Source: JBMOUD01 sp049319665 (GTDB taxonomy: Bacteria > Pseudomonadota > Gammaproteobacteria > Enterobacterales > Enterobacteriaceae). From it: DNA of 55,962 nucleotides. The position numbers were made by a program, and so were the translations under genes. The DNA is taken from assembly GCF_049319665.1 (NCBI RefSeq), contig NZ_JBMOUD010000021.1:1-55962 (forward strand). The letters are read 5' to 3'. The notes below the pieces were generated by a model. The model was given only the letters and a program-made list of their open reading frames with translations, had not been told where the DNA came from and searched no databases. Shown here in pieces: positions 24,609 to 34,463 of this stretch (position 1 is its first letter; each line of letters starts with the position of its first letter).

Positions 24609-27600
24609 TTAGAAACTGTAACGATAACCGGCGTTAAATTGCCGCTGGTCGAATTTGCCACCGCTGGTGCTATCTAAATCGACATATAAACTGTGCTGTT
24701 TTTTAATTTCGGTGCTAATACCGATAGCGTTATTCCAACCGCCGCCCTTGTTTGAATACTGCTCACTCGAGCCGTTGAGCCGATAATCTATTTTCCCAGA
24801 GAACTCTCGAATATAGCCACTCTTCAGATAAATATTGGTCGGCATGCTGCCGTCACTAATATTGTAACCGGCCACTAGACTGGCGCGTCCGAGCGTAGAG
24901 TTGTAAGAATCAATATTGATTTTTAGGTTATTCGAGGCGTGAATAGACTCGCTACTTTGATAGCTTAGGCTCAGCTGTGCCTGGGGTTCCAGGTAGAATC
25001 CTGTTGGTTTCTCATTGAAATAAAAACGCTTTCCAGACTCGACGGAGGCGGCAAATCCGTTGACCGAGTCTTTTCCTCTGACCAATTGATCGGCAGTGTC
25101 GAGTACGCTGAATCTATTTCTCATGTTGGAGTATTTTAAGACGGTATCGACATAAAAACCCGTTGGTGTGAGGTAAGTACTGTATAGGCCAACGCTGGTG
25201 CTCTTGAGTGAGCCATCGCCATCTTGATAGGCTTGACTGGAGTTTCCCAATCCCATAAATGTACCTAAGTACATTACGCCATCCTGAAGAGTGAGTTTTT
25301 TATCCGCACCGAATTGGAAGCCATGATAGTTCATGGTAAAGCCGCTAAGCTTGCCATTGGAGAAATTGTCAAAGCGACCGACGAAGCCTCTTCCCCAAAG
25401 TCCGATGGATTTATCATTGCCTCGTAATTCCCCCATACGTTGCATCAATGTCTGCGTTTCGGCGTAATTCATCAGATAAGTGGTATTGGCAAAGCTGGCC
25501 GCGGCTTTTGCCGTTGAGGTGAGCGCACCATGTCCGGCAGGCGGCTTTGATGGGGTAGAGGGCTGCTCTGGTGTGCCCGGTTCAACGGGGTCTTCTGTGG
25601 TGGGTTTCTCCCCTAGCGAATAAAGCTCCCAATTATTGGGATTAGCTGCCTGACGTAAACCATAAAGGTAGCCACCTTGTTCAACCTCATGAGACAGCGC
25701 AAAGCTACCGCCAGATTCCGCTGTTTTAACCATCGTGAGTTGTTCACTACCGTTAGTCTGTTGCCCTCCATCATTTTTAATATCCAGACGGAATTGTCCA
25801 TCAGTACTGTGTTGTGTGACTAATAGATCACCCTGCTGCTCTGCCATGGCGGCTCGCATGGCAAATTCGCCATTGCCTTGCAGGCTATTTTTAACCGTTA
25901 GCGTGTTATAGCCACTGTTGTTTTGCGACATATCGAGAATGCCATTCATGTTCAGCGTATTGGTATCGCTATCGCTGGTTAATACCCATTGGCTATCTGG
26001 GCTAATCTCGATATCGTTGGTATTGTGCGCACCGCCACTCCAGATAGATTTATTGCTTAAGGACAGATTTATTTGGTTATTATCGGTAGCAGTAATATCA
26101 CCTTCCAGCGTTGATTGGTCAGCGGCGGTAATGTTGACGAGGCTATCGCTATTTGAGGCGCTGTCGACGGTTGCTAATACATTATTGCCGCCGCGAAGCG
26201 TTGAGCCATTTTTAAGATTCACATTCAACTTAGCGCCGGCAGCGTTAATGCCAGGGCCTGATGTCGGTAGCAAAGTACTATTATCGAGTGTGATAGTGGT
26301 CTCTTTTGTGGCGGTACCTTGAGCATATATGCCGCCGCCACCTTCACCTGTCATGCTCAGAGTACTATTGAGAATATTGGTCGTACTGCCGCCAAGCGCG
26401 TAAACACCGTAGGCATTTTTCCCTGACGATTCTGCACTAATGCCGTCAGCATTAATGGTCGAACTGCCAAAGTTGAGCAGCATATGCCCAAGGTTGCCGG
26501 TTGTTTTAATCGTCGAATTCTTAACGTTAATTATCCCGCCTCTGGCGGCGGTAATTGCGGCGCTGCTGCTACCGTTGGTTTCCACATTTGTATCATTGGC
26601 ATTGAGGGCACCTTCAGAATAAAGTGCATAGGCATTATTGCCTTTAGTCAAAATCGAGCTGCCCTTTATATTCGTGGTTCCGTGGTTTTCTATGGCCGCT
26701 GACGCATTTCCCTCGGTGGTGATGGAGGTATTATTAGCCTCTAATGTCGCGGTATTATCAGCAATATATGCTCCGGTATCGTTGTCTCCTTTGAGAAGAT
26801 AAGAGCCGCCATTGAGCGTAATTTTTGAGTAGTTATTAGCATCAATCATGGCGCCAGCGCGTGATTGCGAGGTTGCGTTAACGTTATTCAAGACCAGGTT
26901 CGCGTATTTGTCAGTACTGCCCATCGCAATAGCCACGGAACCTTGGGTCAGGTTGATGCTGCCATTATCTATCAACGCGGAATCGGCGATATTTAAGGCA
27001 TGGGTCGTAGAGCCATTAACGGTCAGATTTTTCATGGTGAGCGAGGTATTTGCATTGCTGCGAATAGCGGATAAACCACCATTCATATTAATGGTCGTAT
27101 CCTGTAAATCGGCGCTGCTCCCTGAGTTCAAATCGATGCCATCACTATAGGCATCCAGGCTAATATGGTTGTTTGCACCATTTAACGTTGTCCCCTGATC
27201 TTTTAGGTTAATACCGGGTAAACCGCCTCCCGCAATCGATATATTACTGTTGTTTAGCGTAACCTGAGAGCCGCCGCTAGCATCGATAGCAGACGAGCTA
27301 TATTGCTTAGTACTTATCGTGGTTCCATTAATATCAAGGTGAGAGTGATTATTGATGCGAACCGCTGTACTGGAACTTCCTGATGTCGCAATACTGCCAC
27401 CAGTAATTTTCGCCGAGCCGTTGCTGAGCACGACGCCATTAGCTGCGCCACCCGAAGTATTGATGCTCGAGTCTGTCAGGTTAAGATTCCCGCCGTTATA
27501 AATATAGGCGCTGTAAGCCGCGCTACCACCGGTGGTAACTGATACTTCTCCATTACTTGTCAACGTGCTATTCGTGCCGCTGGCTGTCAGTGCGTGAGTC

Positions 27601-27773
27601 GCTTTTTTCGACGTACTATATTTGCCAGAAATCGGTAGGTTTGTGCCATCAGTCACCGAAGCCGTGATGTCGTTGGCGTGAGCATAAATTGGGGTTAATA
27701 TTGAAAATAGGATATTAGCTAATATTTTTATTTTAAACTTTGAATGTTTAAATGTTGTATTGTTCATTAACAT
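24609..27773 (-). CDS. Type V autotransporter adhesin-like protein
   Basis: The 1054-residue protein has a signal peptide (about residues 1-34, ending PIYAHA). A passenger of about 680 residues follows, with low-complexity beta-helix repeats rich in Gly, Ser, Thr and Asn (motifs like NGSAKITGGSIATSGSSS). A Pro/Glu/Thr linker spans about 722-752. The C-terminal autotransporter beta-barrel covers about 790-1054 and ends in the typical aromatic NAGYRYSF. It is probably exported through its own barrel to the cell surface. No catalytic motif is visible in the passenger, so adhesion or aggregation is a guess. Start alternatives are 27773 or 27767, the latter with better spacing to GGA. It interrupts speA-speB and has an AT-rich upstream region, suggesting acquisition. 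Confidence 0.9.
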   Translation of the reverse strand: MLMNNTTFKHSKFKIKILANILFSILTPIYAHANDITASVTDGTNLPISGKYSTSKKATHALTASGTNSTLTSNGEVSVTTGGSAAYSAYIYNGGNLNLTDSSINTSGGAANGVVLSNGSAKITGGSIATSGSSSTAVRINNHSHLDINGTTISTKQYSSSAIDASGGSQVTLNNSNISIAGGGLPGINLKDQGTTLNGANNHISLDAYSDGIDLNSGSSADLQDTTINMNGGLSAIRSNANTSLTMKNLTVNGSTTHALNIADSALIDNGSINLTQGSVAIAMGSTDKYANLVLNNVNATSQSRAGAMIDANNYSKITLNGGSYLLKGDNDTGAYIADNTATLEANNTSITTEGNASAAIENHGTTNIKGSSILTKGNNAYALYSEGALNANDTNVETNGSSSAAITAARGGIINVKNSTIKTTGNLGHMLLNFGSSTINADGISAESSGKNAYGVYALGGSTTNILNSTLSMTGEGGGGIYAQGTATKETTITLDNSTLLPTSGPGINAAGAKLNVNLKNGSTLRGGNNVLATVDSASNSDSLVNITAADQSTLEGDITATDNNQINLSLSNKSIWSGGAHNTNDIEISPDSQWVLTSDSDTNTLNMNGILDMSQNNSGYNTLTVKNSLQGNGEFAMRAAMAEQQGDLLVTQHSTDGQFRLDIKNDGGQQTNGSEQLTMVKTAESGGSFALSHEVEQGGYLYGLRQAANPNNWELYSLGEKPTTEDPVEPGTPEQPSTPSKPPAGHGALTSTAKAAASFANTTYLMNYAETQTLMQRMGELRGNDKSIGLWGRGFVGRFDNFSNGKLSGFTMNYHGFQFGADKKLTLQDGVMYLGTFMGLGNSSQAYQDGDGSLKSTSVGLYSTYLTPTGFYVDTVLKYSNMRNRFSVLDTADQLVRGKDSVNGFAASVESGKRFYFNEKPTGFYLEPQAQLSLSYQSSESIHASNNLKINIDSYNSTLGRASLVAGYNISDGSMPTNIYLKSGYIREFSGKIDYRLNGSSEQYSNKGGGWNNAIGISTEIKKQHSLYVDLDSTSGGKFDQRQFNAGYRYSF

Positions 27774-28433
27774 GCGTCCATTCGTGGGGTGTGGATCAGT
27801 AAATTACGACGATAAAGCGAAGTGGTTATTTTAATGAGACTTAGTGTGTGTTGTTAATTTCAAGCTTGGCACTATAGTGTCTATTATTATGTTTTTGTAT
27901 CGTATATTTAACGATAAGTTCCACATCTGAGTGAAGTTGAAATAATCCGATTTCAACTTTTTGTTTTACTTGCTATTTGTTTTGCATTTTTATTTGAATG
28001 ATATTGCTAATTAGCTTTTCTATTTATTTGTTTTTTATGTTTATATTATGAGGTGCTGTGTTCTTGATTTTTTGCATGATGGGTTTTAACTATATTGATA
28101 TTGGTCCTTTTAGCCTGTTTTGTGGTACGAATTTTTTCGTGGTGGTGTTAAATATTTTTTTGTAAACATGATTGTTCTTGTTAATAGTTGTATCAGTACA
28201 ATGTTCACTTTAATTTTCCCGCTATTGATTTTATTTTTTCAGGGCTTGCCGCATTAAAAAAATGCGGTGATAATCCGTCCTTATAGACCATCGGCCGGTA
28301 GATACGCTGATAGTCACTGAATTCAAGCAATCCCTTTCGTGTCGGGTCAACGACGTGAAAGGGATTTTTTTTCACCTTAAATACTTAAATTTGCAGGATT
28401 GCTACCTGCCTGGAACGCTAAAAAGGATTTGTA
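27774..28433. other. AT-rich region between the autotransporter gene and speB
   Basis: This is 660 bp with no gene. 27774-28240 is very AT-rich and must carry the autotransporter promoter. Near speB there is a hairpin CCGCATT/AATGCGG (28249-28267) and a strong terminator (28329-28372). The remaining 61 bp before the speB start contains AAAAAGGA as its ribosome binding site. Confidence 0.6.
28329..28372 (+). terminator. Strong intrinsic terminator 61 bp before speB
   Basis: A 16-bp stem (28329-28344 with 28351-28366, two wobble pairs) with loop GGTCAA is followed by eight T. It faces into speB. It may end a transcript from upstream or act as an attenuator in a speB leader. Confidence 0.8.
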
Positions 28434-29360
28434 ATGAGTACATTAGATCATCAAGCCGATCACTCTCTGGTTTCCAACGCGTTTGGATTTCTGCGTTTTC
28501 CACTGAATTTTCAGCCTTATGAAGCTGACGCCGATTGGGTGATTACCGGCATTCCTTTCGATATGGCAACATCGGGGCGCTCCGGGGCACGTTTAGGCCC
28601 GGCGGCAATTCGTCAGGTATCAGTGAATCTGGCGTGGGAAGGTCAACGCTGGCCGTGGGATTTTAACCTGCGTGAGCGTCTGAAAGTGATCGACTGTGGC
28701 GACGTGGTATTCAACTTTGGTGACGCGCAGGATCTGACCGACAAAGTACAAAAACATGCGGAAAAAGTGTTGGCCTCTGGCAAACGTATGCTGTCTTTTG
28801 GTGGCGATCATTTTGTCACCTTACCGCTGTTGCGTGCTCATGCTCGCCACTTTGGCAAAATGGCGCTGGTTCACTTTGATGCGCATACCGATACGTATTC
28901 GAACGGTAGTAAATTTGATCACGGGACCATGTTCTATCATGCGCCAAATGAAGGGCTAATCGATGCCAATCACTCGGTACAGATTGGTATTCGTACCGAG
29001 TTTGATAAGGATCTAGGTTTCACGGTGTTGGATGCGGCGCAGATTAACGATCGCAGCGTCGATGATATTTTGGCTCAGGTGAAACAAATCGTCGGCGGGC
29101 TGCCGGTTTATCTGAGTTTTGATATCGACTGTCTGGACCCGTCGCATGCACCGGGCACCGGTACGCCAGTCATCGGCGGTTTAACGACAGATCGCGCACT
29201 GAAACTGGTGCGTGGCCTGAAAGATTTGGATCTGGATATTGTCGGGATGGATATCGTCGAGGTGGCACCAGCGTATGACCAGTCAGAAATCACGGCATTG
29301 GCGGCAGCCACGCTAGCGCTGGAAATGCTGCATGTGCAGGCAGCTAAAAAAGCCAAATAA
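28434..29360 (+). CDS. speB: Agmatinase SpeB
   Basis: The 308-residue ureohydrolase splits agmatine to putrescine and urea, completing the pathway begun by SpeA. Manganese ligands are all visible: H126 in GGDHFVTLP; D149, H151 and D153 in HFDAHTDTY; and two Asp in SFDIDCLDPSHAPGTG. The start has AAGGA about 6 nt upstream. It is no longer in a direct operon with speA. A terminator follows at 29382-29415. Confidence 0.97.
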   Translation: MSTLDHQADHSLVSNAFGFLRFPLNFQPYEADADWVITGIPFDMATSGRSGARLGPAAIRQVSVNLAWEGQRWPWDFNLRERLKVIDCGDVVFNFGDAQDLTDKVQKHAEKVLASGKRMLSFGGDHFVTLPLLRAHARHFGKMALVHFDAHTDTYSNGSKFDHGTMFYHAPNEGLIDANHSVQIGIRTEFDKDLGFTVLDAAQINDRSVDDILAQVKQIVGGLPVYLSFDIDCLDPSHAPGTGTPVIGGLTTDRALKLVRGLKDLDLDIVGMDIVEVAPAYDQSEITALAAATLALEMLHVQAAKKAK

Positions 29361-29381
29361 TCTCCGAATCGATAAGATAAC

Positions 29382-29415
29382 AAGCCCGGTGTGTTATAGC
29401 AGGCCGGGTTTTTTT
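29382..29415 (+). terminator. Intrinsic terminator of speB
   Basis: A GC-rich stem (AAGCCCGG with CCGGGTT, one bulge) is followed by a T-run to 29415, directly after speB. Confidence 0.75.
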
Positions 29416-29715
29416 ACGTCGATTTTCTCATCGTAATAGCCTTTACTTATGACCGCATGCTGAGAATTTGTCTTCTGTAACCTATTAAAAATAAGCTTCT
29501 TTTCTATCGACGGCTTTCGCCCCGCAGGCTGTCAGCGAGGCTATGACTCCTACAAGCTGTAAAATAATGTTTGTGATCCCGTCCACACGATAAGTTTTTC
29601 ATCTTTGATTTATACCTTCAAATAATTGAATATTTAAATCATCAAATTAATGAAGATTTTTGGTTATACTCTTGGTTCATTTTTGCATGTCTTATGCGCC
29701 GGGAAAACAACCACT
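29416..29715. promoter_or_regulatory. yhf operon promoter region
   Basis: Non-coding and increasingly AT-rich towards 29715. TTCAA-ATAA-TTGAA (29617-29630) is a small palindrome about 85 bp before yhfZ that could be an operator for YhfZ itself. No more can be supported. Confidence 0.3.
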
Positions 29716-30615
29716 ATGAGCAGAACTTTCATCAAAAAAGAAGGGATAGCACTCGTCAGCCTTGCCAGATATTTACTGGTCATGAAAGAAGGTGAACGTT
29801 TACGCACTATTGATGAAATGTCGGCAGAATTCTTGCTTTCTGTCGGCGTGGTACAGAATGCCATGAAAACGCTGGAAGCCAATGAATCAATAAAATTGGA
29901 ACGGCGTGGGCGTAACGGTACCGTACTTACCCAATTAGATATGGCCAAATTACTACAACAAGCCGATCTGGGGAACTTGGTATGTGCCATGCCGCTGCCT
30001 TATACCAAACTCTATGAAGGGTTGGCGAGCGGGCTAAAAGCACAATTTATTACTGTACCGCTCTACTTTGCACATATGCGTGGAGCCGAAGTACGCATTA
30101 ATTGTTTGATCGAAGGTATTTACGATATGGCGGTGGTTTCCCGTTTGGCTGCGGAGAGTTATCTACAGCAGGGAAATGTCGCCATAGCGCTGGCACTAGG
30201 GAAATGTTCTTACGTTGACGGCCACCAGTTAATTTGCCGACAGGGCGAAGCTGAGCAAATAAAAAGAGTAGGGTTCGATCCAGCCTCACCGGATCAGCGA
30301 CTACTCAATGAGGTCGTCTTCGCTGGACAACAAGTTACATGGGTGGAAACACCTTATAGCGACTGCCTGCGGCATATCGAAACTCACCAGATCGATGCCG
30401 CAGTGTGGAACGTGGGGAGCGCAACGCCGAGTCCGCAGCTTGAAGCGCACCGGTTAAACGGCAATCCACGTTATCAACAGGCGTCGGAGGCGGTGATTTT
30501 AGTGCGCAAAGATAATGCGCCGATTCAACGCTTACTGACAACGTTGGTTGATACCGCCGCCTTGCTAGATCATCAGCAAGCGGTAGAACAGGGGGCAATT
30601 GAGCCCCGCTATTGA
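29716..30615 (+). CDS. yhfZ: YhfZ, predicted transcriptional regulator
   Basis: The 299-residue protein matches E. coli YhfZ. It has an N-terminal helix-turn-helix (about 15-75: RTIDEMSAEFLLSVGVVQNA), then a ligand-binding domain of the periplasmic-binding-like type (about 90-290, AMPLPYTKLYEGLASGLKAQ). The start MSRTFIKKEG at 29716 matches the family; an upstream ATG at 29650 is not supported. It heads the yhfZYXW-php-yhfUT operon, which it probably controls. Confidence 0.92.
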   Translation: MSRTFIKKEGIALVSLARYLLVMKEGERLRTIDEMSAEFLLSVGVVQNAMKTLEANESIKLERRGRNGTVLTQLDMAKLLQQADLGNLVCAMPLPYTKLYEGLASGLKAQFITVPLYFAHMRGAEVRINCLIEGIYDMAVVSRLAAESYLQQGNVAIALALGKCSYVDGHQLICRQGEAEQIKRVGFDPASPDQRLLNEVVFAGQQVTWVETPYSDCLRHIETHQIDAAVWNVGSATPSPQLEAHRLNGNPRYQQASEAVILVRKDNAPIQRLLTTLVDTAALLDHQQAVEQGAIEPRY

Positions 30616-30634
30616 TTGGTATTAAAGGGGAATC

Positions 30635-30991
30635 ATGGAAACGCGACTGGCTATTCTGGCTGAGGCTGGTGTCATTGATGAAGATATTCATCAAGCAATG
30701 AGAAAGGTCACTCTGCGTCTGGAAAAGCATTGGCAGTTGCCAGTGCGAACCGAGCAGGGCACCTTGGCCTTAACTCATCTGGCTAACGCGATTATGCGGG
30801 CGCGGCGTGGCGAGGTGATCCAAGGAATTGACGACGAATTGCGTCAAGAATTGGAATCACTGGAGACGTTTCCAATGATTTTTTCTATTCATCAGGATGT
30901 GATGGCACATTTTCCATTGGCTGTACCTGAATATGAAGTGGGGTACTTACTGGTGAACCTTGCCGCGATGTATGAAGGAAAGGCGGTATGA
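30635..30991 (+). CDS. yhfY: YhfY, PRD-domain protein
   Basis: The 118-residue protein is essentially one PTS regulation domain (PRD). H47 in ALTHLANAI is the position of the usual phosphorylatable histidine. It matches E. coli YhfY (120 residues). PRDs respond to the phosphotransferase system, so it may relay sugar status to YhfZ (inference). It follows yhfZ after 19 bp, with AGGGGAAT just before the start. Confidence 0.88.
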   Translation: METRLAILAEAGVIDEDIHQAMRKVTLRLEKHWQLPVRTEQGTLALTHLANAIMRARRGEVIQGIDDELRQELESLETFPMIFSIHQDVMAHFPLAVPEYEVGYLLVNLAAMYEGKAV

Positions 30992-31111
30992 AAAATGGAC
31001 GGTATGAAGGACGAGCGGAGTGCCAGTCTCAATAATTCATTGTGCTTTATTTGCACCTAAATATTCAAAAAAATGATGATTTAGATAGCCAGTCGAAAGG
31101 GAAACCGTCAT

Positions 31112-32275
31112 ATGTTCCTGAATGCGCTAGAACAACAAAACCCAGCTTTGATTGATGCTGCCGTTACCTTGTGGCGTAACGGCGAGATCAAACCCGACAC
31201 CTGCGTGATCGACGTCGATCAGTTTTTGCAAAATGCCCGTGAACTGCTCAGTGAAGCGCAGCGTCACGGCATACAACTTTATGCGATGAGCAAGCAGATT
31301 GGGCGCAACCCACGTTTGTGCCAAATGCTGCTCGACCTCGGTTATCACGGCATTGTGGCGGTAGATTTTAAAGAGGCTCGCCAGCTATTGCGCCATGGCG
31401 TCGCGGTGGCGCATATCGGCCACCTTGTGCAACCGCCGCAAAGTATGTTGGCCGAAATGTTGCAACATCGCCCAGAGGTCATCACCGTCTATTCGCTGGA
31501 AAAAGCGCGCAGTATTTCTGATGTTGCACAGCAACTCGGTATCGTGCAACCGCTGTTGTTGAAAGTCACTCGTGCTGGCGATGCCTTATACAGTGGGCAG
31601 GAAGGTGGCTTTGATCTTAGCGATCTGCCACAAGTCATTAGCCAACTGCGCGAACTACCTGGCATCCGCATTGCCGGTGTGACGCATTTCCCTTGTATGC
31701 AATACAACCCGCTGCGCCAAAGCACCTTACCTACCGCCAATATGGCCACGCTGCTGGCGGCACGAGATTTGCTAATAGCACAAGGCATTGTGCCGACGCA
31801 GATTAATGCACCCAGCGCCTCGAGTTGCGAAACCTTACCGCAGCTGGCGGCGTTGGGAGTGACCCACGCTGAACCTGGGCATGCGCTGACCGGCACGACA
31901 CCGGCAAATCAACATGGCGAAGGACGTGAGAAAATCGCCATGTTGTATCTCTCAGAAGTCTCTCATCAGTTTGCCGGACGTGCCTATTGCTTTGGTGGCG
32001 GCTATTACCGCCGCGGCAATCTGGAACATGCGCTGGTCATTGATGGTGCTCATCGCCAACGCGATAAGGTGATCGAACCAGACATCACCAGTATCGATTA
32101 CTGCTTGCAACTCAGTGAGTCTCATCCGGTTGGTAGCGCGGTGGTGATGTGTTTTAGAACCCAGGTTTTTGTCACCCGTAGCGATGTTGCGCTAGTGAGC
32201 GGGGTAGCGAGTGGTAAGCCGTTATTGATTGGGCTTTATGACAGCCTGGGCAATGAAGTGAAGGGGGAGGCGTGA
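31112..32275 (+). CDS. yhfX: YhfX, alanine racemase-like PLP protein
   Basis: The 387-residue protein has an alanine-racemase-type PLP barrel, with the probable PLP lysine K61 in LYAMSKQIGRNP. It matches E. coli YhfX. The family is annotated as amino acid racemase-like, but the substrate is not established. A gap of 120 bp separates it from yhfY, and its stop overlaps the yhfW start by 4 bp (ATGA at 32272-32275). Confidence 0.9.
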   Translation: MFLNALEQQNPALIDAAVTLWRNGEIKPDTCVIDVDQFLQNARELLSEAQRHGIQLYAMSKQIGRNPRLCQMLLDLGYHGIVAVDFKEARQLLRHGVAVAHIGHLVQPPQSMLAEMLQHRPEVITVYSLEKARSISDVAQQLGIVQPLLLKVTRAGDALYSGQEGGFDLSDLPQVISQLRELPGIRIAGVTHFPCMQYNPLRQSTLPTANMATLLAARDLLIAQGIVPTQINAPSASSCETLPQLAALGVTHAEPGHALTGTTPANQHGEGREKIAMLYLSEVSHQFAGRAYCFGGGYYRRGNLEHALVIDGAHRQRDKVIEPDITSIDYCLQLSESHPVGSAVVMCFRTQVFVTRSDVALVSGVASGKPLLIGLYDSLGNEVKGEA

Positions 32276-33507
32276 TGAGTAAGTTTATCGTACTGGTGAT
32301 CGACAGCTTTGGTATCGGTGAAATGCCCGATGTACCAGAGGTACGCCCGCAGGATATTGGGGCGAATACCTGTGGCCATATCCTTGAACGCCTGCCGCAA
32401 CTTAATTTGCCGGTATTGCGCCAACTGGGGCTGATGAATGCGTTGGGCTATGTGGTGGGATGCATGACGCCGTCGGATTCGGCGACATTTGGCCGCATCG
32501 GCTTGCAACATGAAGGCGGCGATACTTTTGTGGGGCATCAGGAGATTATGGGCACGCTGCCGCTGCCTCCACTCAGCCAGCCGTTTTCGGCGGTGATTGA
32601 TCGGGTTGAACAGGCATTACAACGTCAAGGCTATATCGTCGAACGCATTACGCTAGATGATCTCAGCTACCTGTGGGTCAATAACGCGGTGGCTATTGGT
32701 GACAACTTAGAGGCTGACGTTGGGCAGGTTTACAATATCAGCGCTAACTTATCGCAAGTCAGCTTTGCCCAAACCCAAGAAATTGGGCGCTGTGTACGTG
32801 CCTGCGTCAAAGTAGGACGAGTGATTGCTTTCGGCGGTGAAATTGACGATAGCAGCGCTATCCGCGCGGCGGCTGAAGTTCGTGATGGTAAATATATTGG
32901 GATTAACTCTCCGCGCTCAGGTTTGTATCGGCATAACTTCCAGGTCGTGCATCTGGGATACGGTGTTGACCCGCAAACCCAGGTGCCAGCTCAGCTGGAT
33001 ACATTGGGTATCAAGACGGTATTAGTGGGTAAAGTAGCGGATATTGTCAGCAATTCACAAGGGCGTAGTTACCCGCAGCTAGTTGATTCTCAGACTATTC
33101 TTGATATTACTCTTGATGAGATTCGCACGCCGGGTGATACCTTTATCTGTACTAACATTCAGGAAACCGATCTTGCCGGTCATGCTGAAGATGTTGAACG
33201 TTATGCCGATCGTTTACAGGTGGTGGACCGTGCATTAGCTCAATTTATCGAGGCGATGCAGCCGGAGGATATGCTGGTGGTGATTGCCGATCACGGTAAT
33301 GATCCGACCATCGGACACAGTCGCCATACTCGGGAACAGGTACCGCTGCTGGTTTATCAGCATAATCTGGCTCCGACAAGTCTTGGCTGGCGTACTACGC
33401 TTTCAGACGTAGGTGCCAGTGCTTGTGATTTCTTCGGCGCGCCGATGCCACAAAACGGCCGCTCATTCTTACCTTTGCTGTCGCCAACACCGGGGAAACT
33501 ATCATGA
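32272..33507 (+). CDS. yhfW: YhfW, phosphopentomutase-like alkaline phosphatase superfamily protein
   Basis: The 411-residue metalloenzyme starts with LVIDSFGIGEMPD and carries the C-terminal metal motif ADHGNDPTIGHSRHTREQVP. Both are typical of phosphopentomutases (DeoB) and relatives. In this operon it may isomerise or transfer a sugar phosphate, but no reaction is known to me. It overlaps yhfX and php by 4 bp each, so translation is coupled. Confidence 0.92.
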   Translation: MMSKFIVLVIDSFGIGEMPDVPEVRPQDIGANTCGHILERLPQLNLPVLRQLGLMNALGYVVGCMTPSDSATFGRIGLQHEGGDTFVGHQEIMGTLPLPPLSQPFSAVIDRVEQALQRQGYIVERITLDDLSYLWVNNAVAIGDNLEADVGQVYNISANLSQVSFAQTQEIGRCVRACVKVGRVIAFGGEIDDSSAIRAAAEVRDGKYIGINSPRSGLYRHNFQVVHLGYGVDPQTQVPAQLDTLGIKTVLVGKVADIVSNSQGRSYPQLVDSQTILDITLDEIRTPGDTFICTNIQETDLAGHAEDVERYADRLQVVDRALAQFIEAMQPEDMLVVIADHGNDPTIGHSRHTREQVPLLVYQHNLAPTSLGWRTTLSDVGASACDFFGAPMPQNGRSFLPLLSPTPGKLS

Positions 33508-34394
33508 TCAATCCGCAGGGCTATACCTACGCGCATGAGCATTTGCATATCGATTTGTCCGGTTTCAAAGACAATATCGATTGCCGACTGGACCAATACC
33601 AACCGCTCTGCGATGAGATGCGTGCTCTGGTCGCAAATGGCGTATTCAATATTGTCGAAGTCACTAACCGTTATATGGGGCGTAATGCCCAATTCATGCT
33701 CGATTTGATGCGTGATACCGGGATTAATGTGCTGGCCTCAACCGGTTATTACACCGATAGTTTCTACCCTGATCATGTGCGCGGCATGAGTGCACAGCAG
33801 TTGGCGGCGGAGATGATAGACGAGATTGAAAATGGTCTTGATGGGACGGCGTTAAAACCTTGTGTGATCGCCGAGATCGGCACCAGTGAAAATCGCGTTA
33901 CCGATGATGAAGCCAAAATGTTCCATGCTGCGGCGTTGGCGCATCACGCGACCGGCTTACCGATTTCGACCCACACTAGCTTTAGCACTATGGGCGCGGA
34001 ACAGATTGTGTTGCTGGAAAAACATGGCGTTGATTTAGAGCGTGTGGTGATCGGTCATTGTGATCTGAAAGACGATCTCGCACAGATCCTGCATATGCTC
34101 GATAAAGGCGCCTATGTGCAGTTTGATACTATCGGTAAAAACAGCTACTTCCCTGACACGCGGCGCGTTGAGATGTTACAAGCCCTGATTGAACGCGGGT
34201 TTGGTAATAAAATCATGTTGTCGATGGATATCACTCGTCGTTCTCACCTACAGGCTAACGGCGGTATTGGCTTCAATTATTTGGTCGATACCTTTGTACC
34301 AATGTTACTGACTGCCGGCATCAGCCAACAACAGGTTGATACCTTGCTACGCGATAACCCGGCAGTATTTTTCGGCGGTTCGGCTTCACTCTGA
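33504..34394 (+). CDS. php: Phosphotriesterase homology protein Php (YhfV)
   Basis: The 296-residue amidohydrolase-superfamily protein is the Php type. The metal residues are in place: H11 and H13 (AHEHLHID), a Glu in VIAEIGTSEN, His in STHTSF and VIGHCDLKDD, and an Asp in LSMDITRRSH. E. coli Php is structurally like phosphotriesterase but lacks its activity, so a lactone or phosphoester substrate is more likely. It is the fifth gene of the operon and overlaps yhfW by 4 bp. Confidence 0.94.
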   Translation: MINPQGYTYAHEHLHIDLSGFKDNIDCRLDQYQPLCDEMRALVANGVFNIVEVTNRYMGRNAQFMLDLMRDTGINVLASTGYYTDSFYPDHVRGMSAQQLAAEMIDEIENGLDGTALKPCVIAEIGTSENRVTDDEAKMFHAAALAHHATGLPISTHTSFSTMGAEQIVLLEKHGVDLERVVIGHCDLKDDLAQILHMLDKGAYVQFDTIGKNSYFPDTRRVEMLQALIERGFGNKIMLSMDITRRSHLQANGGIGFNYLVDTFVPMLLTAGISQQQVDTLLRDNPAVFFGGSASL

Positions 34395-34463
34395 CGTTAT
34401 TGAGTACATCTGGTTATTTCGGGCTATTCCCGATAAGTATTCGGACTACATAGGAAAATAATA

